A model generated the notes under the pieces. It worked only from the letters and a program-made list of their open reading frames with translations. It was not told the origin of the DNA and searched no databases. Below are positions 56,333 to 64,000 of a DNA stretch of 64,000 nucleotides, one piece after another. This stretch comes from Bacteroidia bacterium (GTDB lineage: Bacteria > Bacteroidota > Bacteroidia > Flavobacteriales > Flavobacteriaceae), in assembly GCA_030427865.1 (NCBI GenBank), contig JAUICK010000012.1, forward strand, positions 1 through 64,000, in the 5' to 3' direction. The first letter of the stretch is position 1, and each line of letters begins with the position of its first letter. Position numbers and translations under genes: made by a program.

Positions 56333-57301
56333 ATGAAAAATCTAACTTCAATCTTATTAATAATTTTATTTTTTTCTTGTAAACCAACAACTAAACAAGA
56401 ACAAAAAGAAGATGAAAATTCATCTAAAATAGAAGCATACGAATTAACGTCAGCAACATTATCATCAGGAAAATTAATTAGAGTAGATTCTTTTCCTACA
56501 AAATATATGAAACCAAGACCTGTAGATGTTTGGTTGCCAGAAAATTATTCATCCAAAAAAAAATATGCAGTTTTATATATGCATGATGGTCAAATGTTGT
56601 TTGATGCCAATACCACTTGGAACAAACAAGAATGGATGATTGATGAAGCGTCATCAAAATTGATGAAAGAAGGAGTTACAAAAGATTTTATTGTGGTGGC
56701 AATTCATAACATCCCAGAAATTCGTTGGTTAGATTTGTTTCCAGAAAAAGCGATGCAAAATTTAACGGATGCTCAAATAAAAGAAGCACAAAGTATTGCT
56801 AACACAAAAGTACATTTAGACGATTTTAAAGGAGATGAGTATTTACAATTTATAGTACAAGAATTAAAACCTTATATAGATGCCACCTACTCTGTACACT
56901 CAAACAAAGAAAATACCTTTGTGGCTGGTTCATCAATGGGTGGCTTAATGTCTATGTATGCTATTGCTGAATATCCAGAAGTTTTTCAAGGTGCAGCTTG
57001 CATTTCCACACATTGGGTGGGTGCAATGCCAAGAGAAAATAATCCTTTTCCAAAAGCTATTTTTAGTTATTTAGAAAAGAATATCCCAAAAGCAAAAAAC
57101 CACAAAATGTATTTTGATTATGGTAACAAAACCTTAGATGAGCATTATCCACAATATGCAGCAAGAGTAGATACTATCTTTTTAAATAATGGATATACGT
57201 CTCAAAATTTTAAGAATTTATTTTTTGAAGGAACAAATCATTCAGAAAATTCTTGGCAAAAAAGGATTGACATACCATTAACATTTTTATTGAAAAAATA
57301 A
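56333..57301 (+). CDS. Alpha/beta-hydrolase lipoprotein, esterase D/enterochelin-esterase-like
   Basis: The 322-residue protein has a lipobox (ILFFSCKPT) and an alpha/beta-hydrolase fold. LPENYSSKKKYAVLYMHDGQMLF marks the oxyanion and first strands. The nucleophile is S201 in AGSSMGGLMS, and a late histidine lies in FEGTNHSEN. The family includes enterochelin esterases, feruloyl and acetyl esterases and mycolyltransferase-like proteins. In this locus it could remove acyl groups from glucans or have another ester substrate; that is inference. The same fold appears again within the next protein. Confidence 0.85.
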   Translation: MKNLTSILLIILFFSCKPTTKQEQKEDENSSKIEAYELTSATLSSGKLIRVDSFPTKYMKPRPVDVWLPENYSSKKKYAVLYMHDGQMLFDANTTWNKQEWMIDEASSKLMKEGVTKDFIVVAIHNIPEIRWLDLFPEKAMQNLTDAQIKEAQSIANTKVHLDDFKGDEYLQFIVQELKPYIDATYSVHSNKENTFVAGSSMGGLMSMYAIAEYPEVFQGAACISTHWVGAMPRENNPFPKAIFSYLEKNIPKAKNHKMYFDYGNKTLDEHYPQYAARVDTIFLNNGYTSQNFKNLFFEGTNHSENSWQKRIDIPLTFLLKK

Positions 57302-57314
57302 TAAGGAATTTATT

Positions 57315-57347
57315 AAACCTCAAAGGTTTTTAAAACCTTTGAGGTTT
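57315..57347. repeat. REP-like palindrome 4
   Basis: AAACCTCAAAGGTTTT and AAAACCTTTGAGGTTT flank one base. It lies between the esterase and the esterase-GH31 fusion gene. Confidence 0.85.
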
Positions 57348-57365
57348 TAATTAAGATTAACTATA

Positions 57366-60300
57366 ATGAAAAAACTCTTTTTTTTAATATTCATATTTTA
57401 CAGTTTAAGTTCTTCTGCACAAGTTACTATTGTAGTAAATGAACTGCCAAAAGATACTCCAAAAGGAGCTTCAATTTACGTTTCTGGAGATTTTGAAGGT
57501 TGGACAGGAGGTAATGAAAAATATATATTAGAGAAAAAAAACGATTTTTACTCAATTACGCTTCCTAAAAAAGACGTAAGCATTTTATTTAAGTTCACTT
57601 TAGGTTCTTGGAAAACAGCAGAATCTAATAAAGTAGGAGAAAGTTTAGACAACAGGTCTCACACTTTTACTAAAAAACACGATACGGTTTATTATAAAAT
57701 TCAAGGTTGGAGTCATTTATTTGATGCGAAAAAAATGCCTACAATTTCTAAAAATGTTTCCATTTTAGATAAAGAATTTTACATTCCTCAATTAAACAGA
57801 AAACGTAGAATTTGGATGTATTTACCTCCAGATTATCAAGTTTCTAACGAATCTTATCCAGTAGTTTATATGCACGATGCTCAAAATATTTTTGATGAAA
57901 CTACTGCATATTCAGGAGAATGGAATGTAGATGAAACTTTAGACAAACTATTTAAAGAGAAAAATTTAAAACTCATTGTTGTTGGAATTGATAATGGAGG
58001 CAAAAAACGTTTGGACGAATATGCTCCTTGGAAAAATGACAAATATGGAGGTGGAGAAGGAGATGCTTATGTAGATTTTATCAGCAATACTTTAAAACCT
58101 TATATAGATGCCAATTATAAAACCTTAAAAAATAAGGAGAATACTGGGATTATTGGAAGTTCTATGGGAGGTTTAATTTCTCATTATGCAGCTTTAAAAT
58201 ATCCAAATATTTTTGGAAAAATTGGTGTGTATTCGCCTTCATTTTGGTTTTCGCCTAAAGTAAAAGAATTCACAAAAAAGTACGGAAACATAAATAATAC
58301 GAAAATGTATTTTTTAGTGGGCGATAAGGAAAGTGTAAAAAAAGGCTCAAACCAAAAAAGTGAAATGGTTTCTGAGTTGAATACTGTTATTGCGATTTTA
58401 AAAAATCAAAATTTTCCATTAGAAAATATCAAATCTAAAATTGTTCCAAATGGCAAACATAATGAAGAATTATGGAGAACTAATTTTGAAGAAACTATTT
58501 TATGGTTGTTTAAAGAAAATATCAAAGAAAGAACTTTTGTTGATGCTAATTTTTCTGATAACACTTTGAAAATCAATGTTTCTGATGGGACTTATAAAAT
58601 CCATTTTTATGATTCAAAAATTATTGAAAATACCTTTGTTCCAAAAGGTGAAAAAGAGTTAAAAAATTCGCATGCAGTTGTTTTATCAGAAAAATATAAA
58701 GATGTTAAGTTTGATGAAAATGAAACAGAAATCAATTTTTTATCGGATAAAATTGCAGTAAAAATCACAAAAAAACCTTTTCACATTTCTTATTGGAAAA
58801 ATGGAGAACAATTAACTTCAGAAAAAAATGGCTATCAAAAAACAAACGATTTTGAAACCATAACTTTAAGTTTAACTGATGATGAGGTTTTGTATGGAAC
58901 AGGAGCAAGAGCTTTAGGAATGAACAGAAGAGGAAATCGTTTAAGGTTGTACAACAGAGCACATTATGGTTATGAAACTACTTCCAAATTGATGAATTTT
59001 ACAATTCCATTAGTAGTATCTTCAAAAAAATATATGGTTCATTTTGATAATGCACCTATTGGATATTTGGATTTGGATAGCAAAAAAGACAATTCTTTAA
59101 CCTACGAAACCATTTCAGGAAGAAAAACCTACCAAATTATTGCTGGCGATTCTTGGGAAGATTTAATCGATAATTATACCCATTTAACAGGAAAGCAACC
59201 TTTGCCTCCAAGATGGGCTTTAGGGAATTTTTCCAGCAGATTTGGCTACCATTCTCAAAAAGAAACTGAGCAAACTATTGCTAAATTTAAGGAAGAACAA
59301 ATTCCTGTTGATGCTGTGATTTTAGATTTGTACTGGTTTGGAAAAACGTTAAAAGGAACAATGGGAAACTTAGAAGTTTACAAAGATTCTTTTCCAGATA
59401 TGAAGCAAATGGTTGCTAATTTGAAGAATAAAGGCGTAAAAACGGTTTTAATTACAGAGCCTTTTATTGTTGATAAATCTAAAAAATGGCAAGAAGCAAA
59501 TCAAAAAGAAGTTTTAGCCAAAGATACCTTAGGCAATTCAGCGAAATATAATTTTTACTTTGGCAGCACAAGTATCGTAGATATTTATAAAAAAGAGGGT
59601 AAAAGCTGGTTCTGGAATATTTATAAAGACATTTTAGATTTAGGGGTAAAAGGTTTATGGGGAGATTTGGGCGAGCCAGAAGTGTTGCCTTCTTGGGTTA
59701 GTTTTGGAGAAAATAAAAAGTTTAAAGCCGATGAAATTCATAATATTTATGGACACGATTGGGCAAGATTAATTTTTGAAGGTTATCAAAAAGAATATCC
59801 AAACGAAAGACCCTTTATTTTAATGCGAGCAGGCTTTTCTGGTTCGCAACGTTTTGGAATGATTCCTTGGTCTGGAGACGTAAATAGAACTTGGGGAGGT
59901 TTGCAAAGTCAACCAGAAATTTCTTTGCAAATGGGAATGCAAGGTTTGGGCTATATGCATTCAGATTTAGGTGGATTTGCAGGCGCAAATTTAAACGACA
60001 ATTTGTATGTAAGATGGTTGCAATATGGTGTTTTTCAACCAATTTACAGACCTCATGCACAAGAAGATGTTGCAAGTGAACCTGTTTTTAGAAGTAAAAA
60101 AGCAAAGAAATTAGCAAAAAAAGCGATTGAATTGCGTTACAAATTGTTGCCTTATAATTACAATTTAGCTTTTGAAAATAATCAAAAAGGAACACCCTTA
60201 ATGCGTCCCATTTTCTTTGAAGAAGAAGATGATAAATTAATGAGCAATTCAGAAACCTATTTATGGGGAAAAGACTTTTTAATCACACCCATTTTAAAAG

Positions 60301-60848
60301 ATTCTGTTAAAACAAAAGAAATTTATTTCCCTAAAACTGCCAATTGGTACAATTTTTATGTTGATGAAAAAATAGAAGGAGGTCAATCAAAAATCGTAAA
60401 AATCAAAGAAAAATCGATTCCTACTTACGTAAGAAGTGGTGCTTTTATTTTGATGACAGACTTGGTTCAGACAACAGATGCTTATAAAGCAGATAATTTA
60501 GAATTACATTATTATTTTGATGCTTCTGTAAAAGAAAGTGAAAGAACCTTTTATAATGATGATGGTGTTACTGCAAATGCTTTCGAAAAAGGTAAGTATG
60601 AAATTTTAGAATTTGAAGCAGAATTGTCTAAGCGAATTTTAGAAATAGATTTTGAAGCCAAATTTGGAAAAAAATGGACTCCATCAGAAAAAGTAGTGAC
60701 TTTAATTATTCATAATATCAATTGGAAACCAAGAAAAATTAGAGTAGGTAAAAAAAGGGTAAGAATATCACCAGAAAATAATGTTTTAAAAATTCCAGTA
60801 AAATGGAATCCAAAGAAAGAATTAAAAATAAAAATATCAACTAAATAA
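57366..60848 (+). CDS. Esterase-GH31 alpha-glucosidase fusion protein
   Basis: This 1160-residue protein has a signal peptide (LIFIFYSLSSSAQ). An N-terminal starch-binding-like beta domain lies at about residues 20-115 (GASIYVSGDFEGWTGGNEKY). An alpha/beta-hydrolase domain follows at about residues 130-390, with YMHDAQNIFDE and nucleophile S266 in GSSMGGLIS. A full GH31 unit starts from about residue 400: N-terminal domain, barrel LPPRWALGNFSSRFGY, nucleophile D767 in WGDLGEPE, acid/base D838 in WSGDVNRTW. GH31 alpha-glucosidases release glucose from non-reducing ends. The fusion places an esterase and a glucosidase in one periplasmic or surface protein. The next GH13 gene begins 9 bases after the stop. 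Confidence 0.9.
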   Translation: MKKLFFLIFIFYSLSSSAQVTIVVNELPKDTPKGASIYVSGDFEGWTGGNEKYILEKKNDFYSITLPKKDVSILFKFTLGSWKTAESNKVGESLDNRSHTFTKKHDTVYYKIQGWSHLFDAKKMPTISKNVSILDKEFYIPQLNRKRRIWMYLPPDYQVSNESYPVVYMHDAQNIFDETTAYSGEWNVDETLDKLFKEKNLKLIVVGIDNGGKKRLDEYAPWKNDKYGGGEGDAYVDFISNTLKPYIDANYKTLKNKENTGIIGSSMGGLISHYAALKYPNIFGKIGVYSPSFWFSPKVKEFTKKYGNINNTKMYFLVGDKESVKKGSNQKSEMVSELNTVIAILKNQNFPLENIKSKIVPNGKHNEELWRTNFEETILWLFKENIKERTFVDANFSDNTLKINVSDGTYKIHFYDSKIIENTFVPKGEKELKNSHAVVLSEKYKDVKFDENETEINFLSDKIAVKITKKPFHISYWKNGEQLTSEKNGYQKTNDFETITLSLTDDEVLYGTGARALGMNRRGNRLRLYNRAHYGYETTSKLMNFTIPLVVSSKKYMVHFDNAPIGYLDLDSKKDNSLTYETISGRKTYQIIAGDSWEDLIDNYTHLTGKQPLPPRWALGNFSSRFGYHSQKETEQTIAKFKEEQIPVDAVILDLYWFGKTLKGTMGNLEVYKDSFPDMKQMVANLKNKGVKTVLITEPFIVDKSKKWQEANQKEVLAKDTLGNSAKYNFYFGSTSIVDIYKKEGKSWFWNIYKDILDLGVKGLWGDLGEPEVLPSWVSFGENKKFKADEIHNIYGHDWARLIFEGYQKEYPNERPFILMRAGFSGSQRFGMIPWSGDVNRTWGGLQSQPEISLQMGMQGLGYMHSDLGGFAGANLNDNLYVRWLQYGVFQPIYRPHAQEDVASEPVFRSKKAKKLAKKAIELRYKLLPYNYNLAFENNQKGTPLMRPIFFEEEDDKLMSNSETYLWGKDFLITPILKDSVKTKEIYFPKTANWYNFYVDEKIEGGQSKIVKIKEKSIPTYVRSGAFILMTDLVQTTDAYKADNLELHYYFDASVKESERTFYNDDGVTANAFEKGKYEILEFEAELSKRILEIDFEAKFGKKWTPSEKVVTLIIHNINWKPRKIRVGKKRVRISPENNVLKIPVKWNPKKELKIKISTK

Positions 60849-60857
60849 TTAGCAATT

Positions 60858-62729
60858 ATGAAAAAAATACAAAGCATTTTAATAGTATTTATTTTAGTTC
60901 TAATTAGTTGTACATCAACAAAAAAGGAAGAAAAGATAACAATGCAAGAGAATAGGAAAGGTAAACTTGTTGTTTATCAGGTTTTTACACGTTTGTTTGG
61001 TAATACAAATACTACTAACAAACCTTGGGGAACTATAGAAGAAAATGGTGTTGGAAAATTTAATGATTTTACAGACAAAGCATTAACAGAAATTAAAAAT
61101 TTAGGAGTTACACACATTTGGTATACAGGTGTTCCACATCATGATGTAATTCGTGATTACACAAAATATGGTATTTCTAATGACGATCCAGATGTGGTAA
61201 AAGGTAGAGCAGGATCTCCTTACGCAGTAAAAGATTATTACAATGTAAATCCAGATTTGGCTGAAAATGTAGCAAACAGACTGCAAGAATTTGAGGCGTT
61301 AATTAAACGTTCTCATAAGAATGATTTAAAAGTGATTATAGACATTGTTCCAAATCACGTTGCAAGAAATTACCAAAGTTTATCAAACCCTGAAGGAACC
61401 AAAGATTTTGGTGCAGATGATGATACATCTGTAGAATACCATGTTAATAATAATTTTTATTATGTACCAAATAAAGCATTTGAAGTTCCAGACTTTTTAA
61501 ATGGATACAAACCTTTAGGTGGAGAAAATCATCCACTTTCTGATGGTAAATTTGATGAAAACCCAGCAAAATGGACAGGTAATGGAGCTCGTTCTCCAAA
61601 ACCAAGTTTATACGATTGGTACGAAACTGTAAAGGTAAATTATGGAGTTTCTCCTGATGGTAAAAAAGATTTTGATGAATTACCTGATGGATTTAAAAAT
61701 GAAAATTATAAAAAGCATTTTGCTTTTTGGAAAGATAAAACTGTACCTAATTCTTGGATAAAATTCAGAGATATTGCTTTGTATTGGATAGCAAAAGGAG
61801 TAGATGGATTTAGATATGATATGGCAGAAATGGTGCCAGTAGAATTTTGGAGTTACTTAAACTCTTCCATTAAAATGAAAAACCCAAATGCATTCTTATT
61901 GGCAGAAGTGTATAACCCGAGTTTGTATAGAGCGTATATTAAAAAAGGAAAAATGGATTATTTATATGATAAAGTACAGTTGTATGATACCATAAAACAC
62001 GTAATGCAAGGTCATGGTTTAACAGATAATATTCCTCCAATTCAAGAAGATTTAAAAGATATAGAACACAATATGTTACATTTCTTAGAAAATCATGATG
62101 AGCAAAGAATTGCGAGCCCAGAATTTGCAGGAGATGCAAACAAAGCAAAACCAGCAATGGTGGTTTCTGCAACCATTTCTACTGCACCAACAATGATTTA
62201 TTTTGGACAAGAATTTGGAGAAGATGGTTCCGAAAATGCAGGATTTGGAAGCCCATCAAGAACCTCTATTTTCGATTATGTGGGTGTGCCAACATTACAA
62301 AGATGGGTAAATAACAAGAAATTTGATGGAGGAAAATCTACCAAAGAAGAACTTGATTTAAGAGATTTCTACAAACGCTTGCTAAACTTTACCATATCTT
62401 CGGATGCTTTAATGGGTAAATATGCTGATATTCATCAATATAACAGAGAAAATACAGAAAACTATACCAGTAAAATTTTGTCTTTTGTTCGTTTTTCTGA
62501 TGATGAAAAATTGGTGGTAATTTCTAATTTTGATGCCAATAGGTCTTATAAATTTGAGTTAAAAATTCCATCAGAAATCATCAAAAAATGGAGTTTAAAA
62601 GATGGAGAATACCAAGTTAAAGACCAGTTGTTTGGTAACTATTCATCAACTTTAATGGTAAAAGATAATCAAGCAAGAGTAAGAATAGATATTAAACCAT
62701 TACAATCGTTTATTTTAAAAGTAGAATAA
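60858..62729 (+). CDS. GH13 alpha-amylase-family lipoprotein
   Basis: The 623-residue enzyme has a lipobox (VLISCTSTKK). Its GH13 catalytic triad is D321 in DGFRYDMAEMVP, E350 in LLAEVYNPS and D414 in FLENHDEQR, with DIVPNHVARNY as region I. A long insertion (residues about 165-280) carries an extended loop (KWTGNGARSPKPSLYDWYETVKVNYG) seen in a subgroup of Bacteroidota amylases. It would cut maltodextrins on a membrane surface. It is translated directly after the GH31 fusion, 9 bases apart. Confidence 0.92.
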   Translation: MKKIQSILIVFILVLISCTSTKKEEKITMQENRKGKLVVYQVFTRLFGNTNTTNKPWGTIEENGVGKFNDFTDKALTEIKNLGVTHIWYTGVPHHDVIRDYTKYGISNDDPDVVKGRAGSPYAVKDYYNVNPDLAENVANRLQEFEALIKRSHKNDLKVIIDIVPNHVARNYQSLSNPEGTKDFGADDDTSVEYHVNNNFYYVPNKAFEVPDFLNGYKPLGGENHPLSDGKFDENPAKWTGNGARSPKPSLYDWYETVKVNYGVSPDGKKDFDELPDGFKNENYKKHFAFWKDKTVPNSWIKFRDIALYWIAKGVDGFRYDMAEMVPVEFWSYLNSSIKMKNPNAFLLAEVYNPSLYRAYIKKGKMDYLYDKVQLYDTIKHVMQGHGLTDNIPPIQEDLKDIEHNMLHFLENHDEQRIASPEFAGDANKAKPAMVVSATISTAPTMIYFGQEFGEDGSENAGFGSPSRTSIFDYVGVPTLQRWVNNKKFDGGKSTKEELDLRDFYKRLLNFTISSDALMGKYADIHQYNRENTENYTSKILSFVRFSDDEKLVVISNFDANRSYKFELKIPSEIIKKWSLKDGEYQVKDQLFGNYSSTLMVKDNQARVRIDIKPLQSFILKVE

Positions 62730-62737
62730 CTTAACAT

Positions 62738-62770
62738 AAACCTCCAAGGTTTTTAAAACCTTGGAGGTTT
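62738..62770. repeat. REP-like palindrome 5 (compensated variant)
   Basis: AAACCTCCAAGGTTTT and AAAACCTTGGAGGTTT flank one base. Compared with the other copies, both arms changed together (CAAAGG to CCAAGG and the mirror change), so base pairing is kept. Confidence 0.85.
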
Positions 62771-62787
62771 TAACTTAAAAAACACAA

Positions 62788-64000
62788 ATGAGAAAAATAT
62801 TTTTTTACATCACACTATCAACAATAATAAGTTGTAAGCCAACATCTACAGAAAAAAAAGAGACCAAACCAACTGCTAAAAAAGAATTCGTTTGGGAGGG
62901 TGCAAACATTTATTTTTTATTGACAGATAGATTCAATAATGGAGATAAAACCAATGATATCAACTTTAATAGAACCAAAAAAACAGGGAAATTACGTGGT
63001 TTTGAAGGTGGAGATATCAAAGGAATTACCCAAAAGATAAAAGAAGGATATTTTACCAAATTAGGAATCAATGCTATATGGATGACGCCTATTGTTGAGC
63101 AAATTCACGATGGAACTGATGAAGGTACAGGACTTTCTTATGGTTTTCACGGATATTGGGCAAAAGATTGGACAAAAATTGACCCTAATTTTGGAACCAA
63201 AGAAGATTTAAAAGAATTGGTAGCTATTGCACACAAAAACGGTATCAGAATTTTGTTAGATGCAGTAATCAATCATACAGGACCAGTTACAGAAAAAGAC
63301 CCTGTTTGGCCAATTGATTGGGTAAGAACAGCACCTCAATGTATCTATAACAATTATGAAAATACAGTTTCTTGTACCTTGGTTAAGAACTTACCAGATA
63401 TTAAAACCGAAAGCAATGAAAATGTAGAGTTGCCTCCACAATTGGTTGCAAAATGGAAAGCAGAAGGTAGATATGAACAAGAACTCAAAGAATTGGATGC
63501 ATTTTTTAAAAGAACTGGATATCCAAAAGCACCACGTTTTTACATTATAAAATGGTTGACAGATTATATTACTGAATTCGGAATTGATGGTTACAGGGTT
63601 GATACAGTGAAACATACAGAAGAATCTGTTTGGCAAGAATTTAAAGTTGAATGTGATGTTGCTTTTGAACAATACAAGAAAAATAATCCAGATAAGGTGT
63701 TGGATAAAAATGATTTTTATTTGGTAGGGGAAGTCTATAATTATGCAATTTCTCACGGAAAAGCGTTTGATTTTGGCGATAAAAAAGTCAACTATTTTGA
63801 CAAAGCTTTTAACAGTCTTATCAATTTTGAAATCAAATGGAACGCAAAACAAATGGCAGAAAAAGATGTTTTTCACAAATACGATTCATTGCTTAATACC
63901 AATTTAAAAGGCTATGGAGTTTTAAATTATATGACTTCTCACGATGATGGAAATCCTTTTGACAAAGAACGAAAAATGCCTTATAAAACTGCGACTATGC
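62788..64000 (+). CDS. GH13 alpha-amylase lipoprotein, cut by the window edge
   Basis: The frame is open from ATG 62788 to the end (404 residues visible). A lipoprotein signal is seen (STIISCKPTS). The GH13 motifs are DAVINHTGPV, nucleophile D272 in GYRVDTVKHTE, E315 in LVGEVYNYA and D386 in MTSHDDG. GGDIKGITQKIKEGYFTKLGINAIWMTP is the typical first strand region. It is the third GH13 of the plus-strand arm and is likely a periplasmic or surface alpha-amylase. The C terminus lies beyond the window. Confidence 0.9.
   Translation, partial: MRKIFFYITLSTIISCKPTSTEKKETKPTAKKEFVWEGANIYFLLTDRFNNGDKTNDINFNRTKKTGKLRGFEGGDIKGITQKIKEGYFTKLGINAIWMTPIVEQIHDGTDEGTGLSYGFHGYWAKDWTKIDPNFGTKEDLKELVAIAHKNGIRILLDAVINHTGPVTEKDPVWPIDWVRTAPQCIYNNYENTVSCTLVKNLPDIKTESNENVELPPQLVAKWKAEGRYEQELKELDAFFKRTGYPKAPRFYIIKWLTDYITEFGIDGYRVDTVKHTEESVWQEFKVECDVAFEQYKKNNPDKVLDKNDFYLVGEVYNYAISHGKAFDFGDKKVNYFDKAFNSLINFEIKWNAKQMAEKDVFHKYDSLLNTNLKGYGVLNYMTSHDDGNPFDKERKMPYKTATM

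Noticed and set aside
63391..63876. 161-codon open frame on the minus strand
   Set aside because: It lies entirely opposite a clear GH13 gene, is rich in Phe and Ile from complementary A/T codons, and has no recognisable domain.

Overview
The window looks like a chromosome segment of a marine member of the Flavobacteriaceae (Bacteroidota), close to Polaribacter or Tenacibaculum; the genus is inference. The base composition is very AT-rich. Several genes are preceded by the Bacteroidota -7 promoter element TAnnTTTG. Large surface proteins carry type IX secretion system (T9SS) C-terminal domains, there is a complete SusC/SusD-type glycan-uptake locus, and the three tRNA genes lack an encoded CCA end.

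Layout. (1) 1-230: the end of an unidentified gene, then a short stretch resembling the 3' end of a tRNA-Ser gene and a terminator, possibly the edge of an integrated element. (2) 227-19224: mostly housekeeping genes: an AlkB-type repair dioxygenase, RluF-type pseudouridine synthase, tRNA-guanine transglycosylase, an LptF/LptG-type permease, an EamA transporter, accA, two thioredoxin-fold lipoproteins, clpC, gyrA, a TPR protein, an NlpC/P60 hydrolase, a thiolase and a PgpH-like 7TM-HD phosphohydrolase. (3) 19327-19630: tRNA-Ser(GCU), tRNA-Pro(UGG) and tRNA-Arg(UCU) behind one strong promoter match. (4) 19665-25860: a defence island directly after the tRNAs: a decayed XRE regulator, type III methyltransferase (mod), a Fic protein, three 41-bp tandem repeats and the type III restriction subunit (res). 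(5) 25855-47728, minus strand: SusC, SusD, two SusE/SusF-like proteins and a secreted GH13 enzyme, continuing into two paralogous T9SS surface proteins, each followed by an almost identical 57-residue gene, and then a separately promoted 2115-residue T9SS protein with calcium-binding thrombospondin type 3 repeats and a small PID-type membrane protein. (6) 47928-64000, plus strand: LacI-family regulator, MFS sugar transporter, beta-phosphoglucomutase, GH65 phosphorylase, a RAYT transposase with REP-like palindromes, a cyclomaltodextrinase-like GH13, an esterase, an esterase-GH31 fusion and two more GH13 lipoproteins, the last cut by the window edge.

Regions 5 and 6 together form an alpha-glucan (starch, glycogen or pullulan) utilization locus. 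SusD, the SusE/F proteins and the T9SS amylase would bind and cut glucan at the cell surface, SusC would import oligosaccharides, and periplasmic or membrane-anchored GH13 and GH31 enzymes would shorten them. The MFS carrier would bring maltose into the cytoplasm, where GH65 phosphorolysis and beta-phosphoglucomutase yield glucose and glucose 6-phosphate. The LacI regulator sits between the two divergent arms, and near-palindromic ACGAAA-type sites lie on both sides of its gene.

The points most worth a second look are the duplicated 57-residue precursor-like genes beside the T9SS proteins, the repeated site at the lacI stop codon that could be both terminator and operator, the REP palindromes spread through the glucan locus around a RAYT gene, the Fic gene inside the type III restriction cluster, the esterase-GH31 fusion, and the tRNA-guanine transglycosylase and thioredoxin-like protein that lack expected cysteines.
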